A stretch of 18,177 nucleotides of DNA. It comes from Pseudomonadota bacterium (GTDB lineage Bacteria > Pseudomonadota > Alphaproteobacteria > Rhizobiales > Rhizobiaceae). Below, in pieces: positions 1 to 7,978 of the stretch. Each line of letters starts with the position of its first letter. The first letter of the stretch is position 1. Made by a program: the position numbers and the translations under genes. The stretch covers positions 1 through 18,177 of the forward strand of contig JAEYTV010000573.1 in the NCBI GenBank assembly GCA_023433855.1. The letters run 5' to 3'. The notes beneath the pieces are model-generated. The model was not told where the DNA came from. It did no database searches and saw only the letters and a program-made list of their open reading frames with translations.

Positions 1-294
1 GCGCAGGCCGCCGGCCCCGAACACGACCCGATGTGGCGCCTGCCGCTCTGGATGGGCTACGACAAGGATCTGCGCTCGCGCGCCGCCGACATCACCAACG
101 CGCCATCTGGCGGCATGGCGGGCGCGATCACGGCCGCATTGTTCCTGAAGCGTTTCGTCACCTCGACCCGAAGCTGGGTGCATTTCGATATCTATGCCTG
201 GGTGACGGCGGACAAGCCTCAAGCCCCCGTTGGTGGGGAAGCCTTCGCCATTCGCGCGCTCTACAAGATGATCCGCAGCATGGCGGCAGAGTAA
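1..294 (+). CDS. M17 leucyl aminopeptidase family protein, C-terminal part (5' end outside window)
   Basis: The frame is open from base 1 and ends at TAA 292-294, so only the last 97 residues are present. The tail carries the pattern typical of the end of M17 (PepA/PepB-like) aminopeptidases: a WRLPLW segment, NAPSGGMAGAITAALFLKRF, and WVHFDIYAW followed by a GGEAFAIRALY helix. M17 enzymes are cytoplasmic, two-metal exopeptidases that release N-terminal residues such as leucine. The metal-binding Lys/Asp/Glu residues lie upstream of this segment and cannot be checked. The MarR-type gene follows 65 bases later on the same strand. The family call is firm, but substrate preference cannot be judged from this fragment. 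Confidence 0.88.
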   Translation, partial: AQAAGPEHDPMWRLPLWMGYDKDLRSRAADITNAPSGGMAGAITAALFLKRFVTSTRSWVHFDIYAWVTADKPQAPVGGEAFAIRALYKMIRSMAAE

Positions 295-359
295 TCTCAC
301 CGAAAGGAAGCGGTAAGACCTTCCGCCTAACATCGGGGGATCTGAACCAGAGGGTGGTG

Positions 360-710
360 ATGCCGGTTGATCTGACCGCAACGGAAGCACTCGGATTGTG
401 GCACCGGGTCACCCTTGAGCAGGTCCGTCATGATGGTCCTGACCTGACGTTGCGCCAGATGTCGATCCTGCTGCATATCTACCTTGTCCCGCCGCCGCAT
501 TCGGTGCGTGGTCTTGCCGCCGCGCTTGCGGTCACGAAGCCGGTGATCACGCGTGCACTCGACACAATGGGCCAGATGGGCCTAGTAGATCGCCAGCGGG
601 ATGATCGCGACCGTCGCAATGTGGTGATCAAGCGGACCGTCAGGGGTGCCCTGTTCCTGGAGAAGCTGGGTGATATGATCATCCGCGAGGGTCGCAGGTC
701 CGGAATATGA
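360..710 (+). CDS. MarR-type winged-helix regulator (short)
   Basis: This is a 116-residue protein. I chose ATG 360, preceded by GAGGG at 350-354; the frame is open further upstream but that part runs antiphase inside the aminopeptidase gene. The sequence fits a MarR winged helix: an all-helical start with LTLRQMSILLHIY (about 30-41), a helix-turn-helix around 48-71 (SVRGLAAALAVTKPVITRALDTM) and a wing with RQRDDRDRRN (78-87). It is shorter than a usual MarR protein (about 140-160 residues), so the dimerisation helices are reduced. Only one base separates its stop from the ATG of the NlpC/P60 gene, so the two are very likely co-transcribed and may be translationally coupled. Its targets are unknown. 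In use TTG/GTG starts at 354 or 357 would add one or two residues. Confidence 0.75.
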   Translation: MPVDLTATEALGLWHRVTLEQVRHDGPDLTLRQMSILLHIYLVPPPHSVRGLAAALAVTKPVITRALDTMGQMGLVDRQRDDRDRRNVVIKRTVRGALFLEKLGDMIIREGRRSGI

Positions 711-711
711 G

Positions 712-1563
712 ATGACCCAGATGCTCGATAGACGCCTGCATGCCTTTCGCCCCGATCTCGCGGACGAGTTTTTGAGGGGACAAGTCGACGCGACCCGGTT
801 CGTGAAAGGAGAGCCGGCGCGCATCGCGGTTCCTGTTGCGCAATTGCGTCCTGCGCCGGATCTTGGCTGCGGCATCGACACCGAACTGCTCTTCGGCGAG
901 ACGGTGCGGGTTTTCGAGCGCTCTGGCGGCTTTGCCTGGATACAGGCGGATCAGGACGGCTACGTCGGCTATCTGCCGGAACCCATGCTTGGCCAGGTCG
1001 AGAAACCGACCCATCGCATCGTCGTTCAGCGGACCTTCCTTTACCCCGAGCCGGAGCTCCGCCGCCCGCCCCTTGCCGCGCTGTCGCTGGGCAGCCGCCT
1101 GACGGTGACCGGTGAGGCGGAAACCCGGGGCACCGCATACAGGCTGCTGGCCGGCGGAGGCGCCGTGATCGCCGGACACTGCCTGCCGATCGAGGAAAAT
1201 ATCTGTGACGACTACGTCTCCGTGGCGGAAAGGTTTATTGAAACTCCCTATCTCTGGGGCGGTCGTTCCGGCTTCGGCATAGATTGTTCCGCGCTTGTGC
1301 AGCTGTCTTTGATGATGGTCGGGCAATCCGTGCCGCGCGACACCGACATGCAGGGCGTGATCGGTACGGCTATCGGTCGCGAGGAACTTCGCCGCGGCGA
1401 TCTCGTTTTCTGGAAGGGCCATGTGGGCGTCATGGAGAACGAAACGACGCTTCTGCACGCCAATGGCCATACGATGACGGTTGCCCGCGAGGACTTCGAG
1501 GCAGCCGTCCGGCGGATCGGCTGGCTCTATGGGCAGCCCACCGGCTACCGGCGACTGGGATAG
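712..1563 (+). CDS. NlpC/P60 family cysteine peptidase with SH3-like N-terminal domain
   Basis: This 283-residue protein has two parts. Residues about 40-160 look like the tandem bacterial SH3-like segment found before many NlpC/P60 domains (FGETVRVFERSGGFAWIQ, GYVGYLPE). Residues about 165-280 are the NlpC/P60 catalytic domain. The nucleophile is Cys192 in GIDCSALVQ, followed by His237 in GHVGVM and His249 in LLHANGH, so the catalytic set appears intact. Such enzymes cleave peptides of peptidoglycan, usually gamma-D-glutamyl-diaminopimelate bonds, in wall turnover or recycling. No signal peptide is visible at the N-terminus, so export would need another route or the enzyme acts on imported muropeptides in the cytoplasm. 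It starts one base after the MarR-type gene. Confidence 0.88.
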   Translation: MTQMLDRRLHAFRPDLADEFLRGQVDATRFVKGEPARIAVPVAQLRPAPDLGCGIDTELLFGETVRVFERSGGFAWIQADQDGYVGYLPEPMLGQVEKPTHRIVVQRTFLYPEPELRRPPLAALSLGSRLTVTGEAETRGTAYRLLAGGGAVIAGHCLPIEENICDDYVSVAERFIETPYLWGGRSGFGIDCSALVQLSLMMVGQSVPRDTDMQGVIGTAIGREELRRGDLVFWKGHVGVMENETTLLHANGHTMTVAREDFEAAVRRIGWLYGQPTGYRRLG

Positions 1564-1663
1564 ACGCAGGTGATCACGCAAACGTTGGGGGCCGTGTCAT
1601 GGTACGGGAACCCAGCTGATCATATCTTGGAACTGTGCGCCTGCGAGGCCGCCACGGAGAAAG

Positions 1664-2029
1664 ATGATGCTCAAGCATGCATGGATATTGCCGGTCGTGA
1701 TGTTGATTGCACTGATCATTGCGGCATTGCTTCCGGTGGACGTATTTGCGGCGGATCGCAACGAGTTTCGCAGGCTGCAGCCGACCCATTTCACCGATCT
1801 GCCCGGGGTGGTGCCGCAGGAGGAACGGGTTGCCCGTGATTCCTACAGCTGTGACAGCACTATCGAGTACGTCTACCGCCCGCGCGGCCGCTTCGAGATC
1901 CTCTATGGCGATGTGGCGCCGAGACGTGTCTATCATTGCCGGACCGAAGGTGGCGCCAGCTACTCGGGCACGGACCTGCCGAACACGCAATGGGTCCCCG
2001 GCTTGAACCCGCATCATCTGCCGAGGTAG
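1664..2029 (+). CDS. Small exported protein of unknown function
   Basis: I do not recognise a family. The product is 121 residues from ATG 1664, or 120 from ATG 1667; GGAG at 1656-1659 is better spaced for 1667. Residues about 5-28 are a strong hydrophobic segment ending in VFAAD, which looks like a Sec signal peptide with cleavage after Ala. The mature part is about 90 residues with two cysteines, in SYSCDS and VYHCRT, about 36 residues apart, that could form one disulphide in the periplasm, plus several aromatic residues. It stands alone between the NlpC/P60 gene and the liu operon and ends in a small terminator hairpin that overlaps its stop codon. Confidence 0.7.
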   Translation: MMLKHAWILPVVMLIALIIAALLPVDVFAADRNEFRRLQPTHFTDLPGVVPQEERVARDSYSCDSTIEYVYRPRGRFEILYGDVAPRRVYHCRTEGGASYSGTDLPNTQWVPGLNPHHLPR

Positions 2030-2043
2030 CGGCAATCTTTTTT
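2019..2043 (+). terminator. Small rho-independent terminator overlapping the stop of the exported-protein gene
   Basis: TGCCG (2019-2023) pairs with CGGCA (2030-2034) across a six-base loop that includes the TAG stop codon, and is followed by ATCTTTTTT (2035-2043). The T-tract is good but the stem is only five pairs, so termination may be partial. Confidence 0.5.
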
Positions 2044-2058
2044 CACCAAATGTCCGCT

Positions 2059-2075
2059 GCAAGACCGTATCTTGC
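2059..2075. promoter_or_regulatory. Palindrome upstream of the liu operon, possible operator
   Basis: GCAAGA-CCGTA-TCTTGC is a perfect 6+5+6 inverted repeat located 93 bases before the GTG start of the dehydrogenase gene and just after the preceding terminator. No T-tract follows it, so it is not a terminator. A TTGACG hexamer lies downstream at 2103-2108 but has no convincing -10 partner. Liu clusters are commonly controlled by MerR-type LiuR or TetR-type LiuQ. I cannot match this site to either consensus, so the operator role is inferred from position and symmetry only. Confidence 0.35.
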
Positions 2076-2167
2076 GAACTTGGTTCAGCAGACAGCCGGC
2101 CATTGACGCCCTGCTTCTTCCGCCCCACAACTTCTACGAGGGAAATGGCGCACCGGGAGGAGACGAG

Positions 2168-3331
2168 GTGTTCCAGGCCAGCATGAACTTCGCGCTCGGC
2201 GAGGAGGTCGAGGCGGTCCGCGAGACGGTTCACCGCTTCGCGCAGGAGAAGCTTGCATCGCGCGCCGAGGAGATCGACCGCAGCAACGAATTTCCCCGCG
2301 ATCTCTGGCCGCAGCTTGGCGGCCTGGGGCTGCTCGGCATTACCGCCGATCCCGAATTCGGCGGCTCCGGCCTCGGTTACCTCGCCCATGTCGTCGCTGT
2401 CGAGGAACTCGCCCGCGCCTCCGCCTCTGTCTCGCTCAGCTACGGCGCTCATTCCAATCTCTGCGTCAACCAGATCAACCGCAACGGCAATGCGGATCAG
2501 AAGGCCCGATATCTTCCGAAGCTCTGCTCCGGCGAGCATGTCGGCGCGCTGGCCATGTCGGAACCGGGGGCGGGTTCTGATATCGTCTCCATGACGCTGC
2601 GGGCGGAGAGGCGAGGCGACCGCTACATCCTGAACGGCAGCAAGATGTGGATCACCAACGGCCCCGATGCGGACGTGCTGGTCGTCTATGCCAAGACCGA
2701 TCCCGGTGCCGGACCGAAGGGCATCACAGCCTTCCTCATCGAGAAGGGTTTCATCGGGTTTTCTGCTGCGCAGAAGCTCGACAAGCTCGGCATGCGCGGC
2801 TCCAACACCTGCGAGCTTGTCTTTTCCGACTGCGAAGTTCCGGCGGAAAACGTCATGGGCGCGGAGGGGGGCGGGGTGCGCGTGCTGATGTCCGGCCTCG
2901 ACTACGAGCGGGTCGTGCTCTCGGCGATCGGCGTCGGCATCATGCATGCCTGCCTCGACGTGGTAATGCCGTACGTCCACCAGCGGAAGCAGTTCGGCCA
3001 GCCAATTGGCCAGTTCCAGCTCATCCAGGCCAAGATCGCGGACATGTATACGGCCATGAATTCCGCCCGTGCCTATGTCTATGCCGTTGCATCGGCCTGC
3101 GATCGCGGCGCGGTGACGCGCCACGCCGCCGCCCCCAGCTGCCTCTACGCCTCGGAGCAGGCGACGCAGCAAGCGCTGCAGGCGATCCAGGTGCTCGGTG
3201 GCAACGGCTATATCAACGACAACCCGACCGGCCGCCTGCTGCGCGATGCCAAGCTGATGGAGATCGGTGCCGGCACGTCGGAAATCCGCCGCATGCTGAT
3301 CGGCCGCGAACTCTTCCGGGAAACTGCCTGA
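2168..3331 (+). CDS. liuA: Isovaleryl-CoA dehydrogenase
   Basis: This FAD flavoenzyme oxidises isovaleryl-CoA to 3-methylcrotonyl-CoA in leucine breakdown and passes electrons to electron-transfer flavoprotein. I chose GTG 2168: GGGAGGAGA (2156-2164) is ideally spaced before it, and the product is 387 residues, the usual family length. An ATG at 2072 would add a 32-residue non-homologous leader, and ATG 2183 would remove the start MFQAS. Acyl-CoA dehydrogenase landmarks include [11 protein letters not shown] and [11 protein letters not shown] in the flavin/substrate-binding middle domain, and the C-terminal [13 protein letters not shown] and [17 protein letters not shown]. Glu247 in GLDYERVV is at the catalytic-base position characteristic of isovaleryl-CoA dehydrogenases (as opposed to the C-terminal Glu of other acyl-CoA dehydrogenases). 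The stop shares one base with the ATG of the carboxylase beta gene, so the two are coupled. Confidence 0.95.
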   Translation: MFQASMNFALGEEVEAVRETVHRFAQEKLASRAEEIDRSNEFPRDLWPQLGGLGLLGITADPEFGGSGLGYLAHVVAVEELARASASVSLSYGAHSNLCVNQINRNGNADQKARYLPKLCSGEHVGALAMSEPGAGSDIVSMTLRAERRGDRYILNGSKMWITNGPDADVLVVYAKTDPGAGPKGITAFLIEKGFIGFSAAQKLDKLGMRGSNTCELVFSDCEVPAENVMGAEGGGVRVLMSGLDYERVVLSAIGVGIMHACLDVVMPYVHQRKQFGQPIGQFQLIQAKIADMYTAMNSARAYVYAVASACDRGAVTRHAAAPSCLYASEQATQQALQAIQVLGGNGYINDNPTGRLLRDAKLMEIGAGTSEIRRMLIGRELFRETA

Positions 3332-4938
3332 TGGCCGTGCTCCGCTCACAGGTCAATCTCCGAAGCGAAGCGGCGGAGACCAACCGCGCCGCGATGCAGG
3401 CGAGGCTCTCGGAGGTCAAAGCGGCCGTGGCGCTTGCCGAGGCCGGGGGAGGGGAAGAGGCCCGCCAGCGGCATGTGAAGCGCCGCAAGCTGCTCCCGCG
3501 CGAGCGCATCGCCCGGCTTCTCGACCACGGATCGCCCTTTCTGGAGATTGGCGCAACCGCCGCGCATGGCCTCTATGGCGGCGCGAGCCCGTCCGCCGGC
3601 ATCGTGACCGGCATCGGGCGGGTGGAGGGGCGGGAGGTGATGATCGTTGCCAACGACGCCACCGCGAAGGGCGGCACCTATTATCCGGTGACGGTCAAGA
3701 AGCATCTCCGCGCCCAGGAGATTGCCGCGCAAAACCGACTGCCTTGCGTCTATCTGGTTGACTCCGGCGGCGCCAACCTGCCGAACCAGGACGAGGTCTT
3801 TCCCGACCGGGATCATTTCGGTCGCATCTTCTTCAATCAGGCGCAGATGTCCGCGCGAGGCATTGCCCAGATCGCCGCGGTCATGGGGTCATGCACCGCC
3901 GGGGGGGCCTATGTGCCGGCCATGTCCGACGAGGCCATCATCGTCAGGGATCAGGGCACGATCTTCCTTGCCGGCCCGCCGCTGGTAAAGGCCGCCACGG
4001 GTGAAGAGGTCAGCGCTGAAGATCTGGGCGGAGGCGATGTCCATACGCGGATTTCCGGCGTTGCCGACCATCTCGCTCGCGACGATGCCCACGCGCTCGC
4101 TCTCGTTCGCCGCGCCGTCGCCAGCCTCAACACACGCAAGCCTGACGCTGTCGTCCTCGAAGAACCGCAGGATCCCCTCTACGATCCTGAAGAAATCGCG
4201 GCTATTGTTCCGGCGTCCCTCTCCACCCAGTATGATATCCGCGAAGTGATCGCCCGTGTCGTCGATGGCTCCCGCTTCGATGAGTTCAAGGCGCGGTTCG
4301 GCACGACGCTCGTATGCGGCTTCGCGCATCTGTTCGGAATTCCGGTCGGTATTGTCGCCAACAATGGCGTGCTCTTCTCCGAAAGCGCCCAGAAGGGTGC
4401 GCATTTCGTCGAGCTCTGCTCGCAGCGCAAGATCCCGCTGGTCTTCCTTCAGAACATCACCGGCTTCATGGTCGGCCGCAGATACGAGGCGGAAGGCATT
4501 GCCAGGCACGGCGCCAAACTGGTGACGGCTGTTGCAACGACCGCGGTTCCGAAAGTCACCGTGCTTGTCGGCGGCTCCTTTGGAGCGGGCAACTACGGCA
4601 TGGCGGGACGCGCCTTTTCGCCGCGCTTCCTCTGGACATGGCCGAACAGCCGCATCTCCGTCATGGGCGGCCCCCAGGCCGCCGGCGTCCTGGCGACGGT
4701 GCGGCGCGAAGCCATCGAACGCGGCGGCGGCACGTGGAGCGCGGAAGAGGAAACGGCGTTCAAGCAGCCGGTCATCGACCAGTTCGAGGAACAAGGCCAC
4801 CCGCTCTACGCCTCTGCGAGGCTTTGGGACGACGGAATCATCGATCCGGCGAAGACGCGGCAGGTGCTGGCCCTCAGCCTGTCTGCCGCACTCAACGCGC
4901 CGATCGAGGACACACGCTTCGGCATGTTCCGGATGTGA
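3331..4938 (+). CDS. liuB: 3-methylcrotonyl-CoA carboxylase, beta (carboxyltransferase) subunit
   Basis: This subunit transfers carboxylate from biotin on the alpha subunit to 3-methylcrotonyl-CoA, giving 3-methylglutaconyl-CoA. ATG 3331 overlaps the preceding TGA by one base and gives 535 residues, the normal length for the family. The sequence is a full carboxyltransferase of crotonase fold in two halves. The N-terminal half has [44 protein letters not shown] and [16 protein letters not shown]. The C-terminal half has [35 protein letters not shown] and [16 protein letters not shown]. Both halves of the active site look intact. The alpha subunit starts nine bases after the stop. The neighbours distinguish this from propionyl-CoA or geranyl-CoA carboxylase beta subunits. 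Confidence 0.95.
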   Translation: MAVLRSQVNLRSEAAETNRAAMQARLSEVKAAVALAEAGGGEEARQRHVKRRKLLPRERIARLLDHGSPFLEIGATAAHGLYGGASPSAGIVTGIGRVEGREVMIVANDATAKGGTYYPVTVKKHLRAQEIAAQNRLPCVYLVDSGGANLPNQDEVFPDRDHFGRIFFNQAQMSARGIAQIAAVMGSCTAGGAYVPAMSDEAIIVRDQGTIFLAGPPLVKAATGEEVSAEDLGGGDVHTRISGVADHLARDDAHALALVRRAVASLNTRKPDAVVLEEPQDPLYDPEEIAAIVPASLSTQYDIREVIARVVDGSRFDEFKARFGTTLVCGFAHLFGIPVGIVANNGVLFSESAQKGAHFVELCSQRKIPLVFLQNITGFMVGRRYEAEGIARHGAKLVTAVATTAVPKVTVLVGGSFGAGNYGMAGRAFSPRFLWTWPNSRISVMGGPQAAGVLATVRREAIERGGGTWSAEEETAFKQPVIDQFEEQGHPLYASARLWDDGIIDPAKTRQVLALSLSAALNAPIEDTRFGMFRM

Positions 4939-4947
4939 GGATTGGAG

Positions 4948-6939
4948 ATGATCCGCAAGCTGCTCATAGCCAATCGAGGTGAAATCGCTTGCCGCATCAT
5001 CCGCACCTGCCACAAGCTGGGCGTCGCGACGGTTGGCGTCTATTCCGATGCCGACCGCGAGGCACTCCATGTCCTGCTCGCCGGCGAAGCGGTTCATATC
5101 GGCGCCCCGCCCGCAGCCGAGAGCTACCTGCGCGGCGACACGATCATCGACGCGGCGCTGAAGACGGGCGCCGACGCCATCCATCCGGGCTACGGCTTCC
5201 TCTCGGAAAACGGCGATTTCGCCGCCGACGTGACGGCTGCCGGGCTCCGGTTCGTAGGTCCCTCTGCGGCGGCCATTCGTGCAATGGGCCTGAAGGATGC
5301 GGCCAAGGCGCTGATGGAGAAGGCGGGAGTCCCCGTCGTGCCTGGTTATCATGGTGTCGAGCAGAACCCGGATTTCCTGCTCGGCGAGGCTGAACGGATA
5401 GGCTTTCCCGTCCTGATCAAGGCGCGGGCCGGTGGCGGCGGAAAGGGCATGCGCCGTGTCGAGGCGGCGGCTTCGTTTGGGGAAGCCCTCGCGTCGGCCC
5501 AGCGCGAGGCTCAGGCGGCATTCGGCGATGCAAGCTGCCTTGTCGAGAAATACATCACCCAGCCGCGTCATATCGAAATCCAGGTGTTCGGCGACGATCA
5601 CGGCAATGTCGTGCATCTCTTCGAGCGCGATTGCTCCGCCCAGCGCCGCCACCAGAAGGTCATCGAGGAAGCGCCCGCGCCGGGCATGCCGGAGGAGATG
5701 CGCCGCGCCATGGGCGAAGCGGCGGTGACGGCCGCCCGGTCGATCGGTTATTCCGGCGCAGGCACGATCGAATTCATCGCCGATGCTTCCGAGGGGCTGA
5801 GGGCGGACCGCTTCTGGTTCATGGAAATGAACACTCGCCTGCAGGTGGAGCATCCCGTCACCGAAGCGATCACCGGCATCGATCTGGTGGAATGGCAATT
5901 GCGCGTTGCTTCCGGCGAGCCGCTGCCGAAGCGGCAGGAGGAACTTGCGATCGACGGCTGGGCGTTCGAGGCGCGGCTTTACGCCGAAGACGCCGAACGC
6001 GGCTTCCTGCCGGCAACCGGCAGGCTGTCCCATCTCGACCTGCCGGAAAGCCTTGTGCGGCTCGATAGCGGTATCCGCGCTGGCGACCGGATCACTCCCT
6101 TCTACGATCCAATGATCGCCAAGATCATCTTGCACGGCCCCGACCGCCCCTCGGCCCTCGCAAGGCTCTCCGCAGCCCTGGCAGACGTTCGCGCCATCGG
6201 GGTCACGACGAACTCGGCCTTCCTTCACCGGCTGACCCTGCAGGCGGACTTTGCGGAAGGGCGTCCGGACACCGGCCTGATCGACCGCCATCTGTCCGAA
6301 CTCACTATGCCTCATGCGCCTCCGTCCGACGTCGTGGGGCTTGCTGCCGTGCTTCTCTCCGGGAACCTTGAGCCGAGGCGCTCGCACGATCCGTGGGATA
6401 ACCTGACCGGGTTCCGGCTCTGGTCGCAAGCCTCGGACTTCGTGCCGCTCGATCATCGCGGCCGCCTGATCCCCGTCTCGGTCGGCGCGAGGCACGGCCC
6501 AAGCTACGTTCTGGCGATGGACGGCAAGGATGTTCCGCTTCGCATCACCCCGTCTGGCGATGCCTATGTCGTGGAGATGCAAGGTGTCAGCCATCGGCTG
6601 CGGGCGGTGCGCTGTGCCAATGACGCGACCGTTTTCCGGGACGGGGAAAGCTGGCACTTTGGTCTTGCCGATCCGCTGCATGGCGACGAGGAGGCAGCCG
6701 GCGACGGCGACCGTATCATCGCTCCCATGCCGGGCGTCGTGAAGCTGTTGCGGGTGGAGCGGCGAGCTATTGTTTCCAGGGGAGAACCGCTCGCGGTCAT
6801 GGAGGCGATGAAGATGGAACTGACACTGTCTGCGCCGCGGGATGGCAGGGTCGCGGAGGTGCTGGTCGCCCAGGGCGAGCAGGTGCTGGAAGGGGCGCTG
6901 CTGGTGACATTGGAGCCGCAGGAGCCGGACCATGGCTGA
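4948..6939 (+). CDS. liuD: 3-methylcrotonyl-CoA carboxylase, alpha subunit (biotin carboxylase and biotin carrier)
   Basis: This subunit uses ATP and bicarbonate to carboxylate its own biotin and hands the carboxylate to the beta subunit. I chose ATG 4948 (MIRKLLIANRGEIACRI, the canonical start of biotin carboxylases) over TTG 4942; GAGG at 4937-4940 is suitably placed. Of 663 residues, about 1-445 form the biotin carboxylase with the ATP-grasp glycine loop (ARAGGGGKGMR) and the catalytic segment EMNTRLQVEHPVTE. A linker domain of about 130 residues links it to the beta subunit. The biotinyl domain spans about 590-660 with the biotin-accepting Lys622 in EAMKMEL. The last eight bases overlap the ATG of a 45-codon ORF. 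Everything needed for activity appears present. Confidence 0.95.
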   Translation: MIRKLLIANRGEIACRIIRTCHKLGVATVGVYSDADREALHVLLAGEAVHIGAPPAAESYLRGDTIIDAALKTGADAIHPGYGFLSENGDFAADVTAAGLRFVGPSAAAIRAMGLKDAAKALMEKAGVPVVPGYHGVEQNPDFLLGEAERIGFPVLIKARAGGGGKGMRRVEAAASFGEALASAQREAQAAFGDASCLVEKYITQPRHIEIQVFGDDHGNVVHLFERDCSAQRRHQKVIEEAPAPGMPEEMRRAMGEAAVTAARSIGYSGAGTIEFIADASEGLRADRFWFMEMNTRLQVEHPVTEAITGIDLVEWQLRVASGEPLPKRQEELAIDGWAFEARLYAEDAERGFLPATGRLSHLDLPESLVRLDSGIRAGDRITPFYDPMIAKIILHGPDRPSALARLSAALADVRAIGVTTNSAFLHRLTLQADFAEGRPDTGLIDRHLSELTMPHAPPSDVVGLAAVLLSGNLEPRRSHDPWDNLTGFRLWSQASDFVPLDHRGRLIPVSVGARHGPSYVLAMDGKDVPLRITPSGDAYVVEMQGVSHRLRAVRCANDATVFRDGESWHFGLADPLHGDEEAAGDGDRIIAPMPGVVKLLRVERRAIVSRGEPLAVMEAMKMELTLSAPRDGRVAEVLVAQGEQVLEGALLVTLEPQEPDHG

Positions 6940-7069
6940 TTTCCTCCCAGACGGCGCCGGCAGCCCGACAGCGGGTGCGGCCATGCGGGACGAGATACCG
7001 AAACCGCTGCCGGTCCAGGAGTGTGCAGAGGCGAAAGCCTTCCCGCGAGGACTGAGAGGAGCCCGTTGA
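6932..7069 (+). CDS. 45-residue ORF of unknown function coupled inside the liu operon
   Basis: I do not recognise this product. ATG 6932 overlaps the end of the carboxylase alpha gene by eight bases (ATGGCTGA) and its TGA shares one base with the ATG of the hydratase gene. It is therefore framed by both neighbours in the style of a translationally coupled gene. The start lies inside the alpha gene with a purine-rich stretch (GCAGGAGCC, about 6918-6926) at a suitable distance. The product begins MADFLPDGAG and ends GLRGAR, with Pro-, Ala- and Arg-rich character, no membrane segment and one Cys. This is the slot where HMG-CoA lyase often sits in comparable clusters, but I see no lyase motifs here. 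It could be a small real protein, a remnant left after loss of the lyase, or a chance frame that only keeps ribosomes moving between genes. Confidence 0.4.
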   Translation: MADFLPDGAGSPTAGAAMRDEIPKPLPVQECAEAKAFPRGLRGAR

Positions 7070-7860
7070 TGGTCGCTTACCAGACGCTGAGGCTGGAGAC
7101 CGACGCGCGGGGTGTCGCGACCCTGACGCTCAACCGGCCCGAAAAGCACAATGCCATGAATGCGGCGATGATCAGCGAGCTCGCAGGCGCGGCGAACATG
7201 CTCTCGGCGGACGCGGCGGTCCGGGTCGTGGTGTTGGCCGCGGCAGGTCCGAGCTTCTGCGCCGGCGGCGATCTTTCCTGGATGCGCGACCAGGCCGACA
7301 AGGACCGGCAGGGCAGGATCGATGGCGCCACCGAACTCGCCATGATGCTGAAGGCGCTGGACGACCTGCCGAAGCCGCTGATCGGCCGGGTAGAGGGTAT
7401 GGCCCTCGGCGGCGGAATCGGGCTGATGTCCGTCTGCGATATTGTGGTCGCGGTGGAGGGCGCCGAATTCGCTCTCACCGAAACGCGGCTGGGTCTCATC
7501 CCCGCGACCATCGGTCCTTACGTCGTGCGGCGTATCGGCGAAGGTAACGCCCGGCGGCTGTTCCTCAATGCCCGCCGCTTCGATGCCGCCACCGCCCGGA
7601 CCATCGGCCTCGTTTCGGTGCTCTGCCCCAGGGACGGGGTGGATGATGCCGTGGAAACCGAGGTCTCCGCCGCGCTCGATTGTGCGCCGGGCGCCGTCGC
7701 CGGTGCGAAGGAACTGGTGCGCACCCTTGCCCGGAACGGCTGCGAGGATCCGGTCAGCCATAGCATCCGGCTTCTGGCCGACCGCTGGGAAAGCGAGGAA
7801 GCGAAGGCCGGCATCGAGGCATTTCTCGGCCGCAAGCCGATGCCCTGGGGGAAAGGGTAG
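7069..7860 (+). CDS. liuC: Methylglutaconyl-CoA hydratase-like crotonase
   Basis: By context this enzyme hydrates 3-methylglutaconyl-CoA to 3-hydroxy-3-methylglutaryl-CoA, the step after the carboxylase. ATG 7069 has GAGAGGAG (7054-7061) in front and gives 263 residues, normal for the family. An in-frame GTG at 7021 would add an unlikely leader. Crotonase oxyanion-hole segments are present: SFCAGGDLSWM (about 62-72) and GMALGGGIGL (110-119). Glu138 in LTETRLGLIPATIGPYV matches the second catalytic Glu of enoyl-CoA hydratases. The first catalytic Glu position (after GGG) is occupied by Gly118, which I recall as common in bacterial LiuC-type proteins rather than a defect. The assignment over a generic enoyl-CoA hydratase rests mainly on the operon. 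Confidence 0.85.
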   Translation: MVAYQTLRLETDARGVATLTLNRPEKHNAMNAAMISELAGAANMLSADAAVRVVVLAAAGPSFCAGGDLSWMRDQADKDRQGRIDGATELAMMLKALDDLPKPLIGRVEGMALGGGIGLMSVCDIVVAVEGAEFALTETRLGLIPATIGPYVVRRIGEGNARRLFLNARRFDAATARTIGLVSVLCPRDGVDDAVETEVSAALDCAPGAVAGAKELVRTLARNGCEDPVSHSIRLLADRWESEEAKAGIEAFLGRKPMPWGKG

Positions 7861-7870
7861 GGCAGCGGTT

Positions 7871-7978
7871 ACCGGCAGGCGCACTCCTCCCTTGGCGATC
7901 TTCGGATTCTCGTTCTGGACGGGGCGCTGAAAGCTGCCGGTTTTTGTTTTTTGTGGCACCTTTCAGCGCCCCGTTCGG
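7871..7978 (+). terminator. End of the liu operon: two mutually exclusive hairpins around a T-tract
   Basis: Structure A pairs ACCGGCAG (7871-7878) with CTGCCGGT (7934-7941), directly followed by a T-tract (7941-7952, 11 of 12 T), which has the form of an intrinsic terminator with a large loop. Structure B is a perfect 15-bp inverted repeat, ACGGGGCGCTGAAAG (7919-7933) with its complement at 7960-7974. It extends outward to about 7915/7978 with G-T pairs and inward by TGCC/GGCA (7935-7938/7955-7958), leaving the T-tract in the loop. Both use 7935-7938, so they compete. Termination of the liu transcript here is likely; which fold dominates is open. Confidence 0.5.

Noticed and set aside
1574..3349. 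A minus-strand open frame of about 590 codons opposite the dehydrogenase gene
   Set aside because: It is a mirror of the coding strand's codon bias, lacks start signals and recognisable motifs, and covers three plus-strand units.
3889..7959. A minus-strand open frame of more than 1,300 codons opposite the liu genes
   Set aside because: It lies antisense to four well-supported enzymes and is rich in Arg, Gly, His and Asp with no domain pattern. Such frames arise from strong G/C third-position bias.
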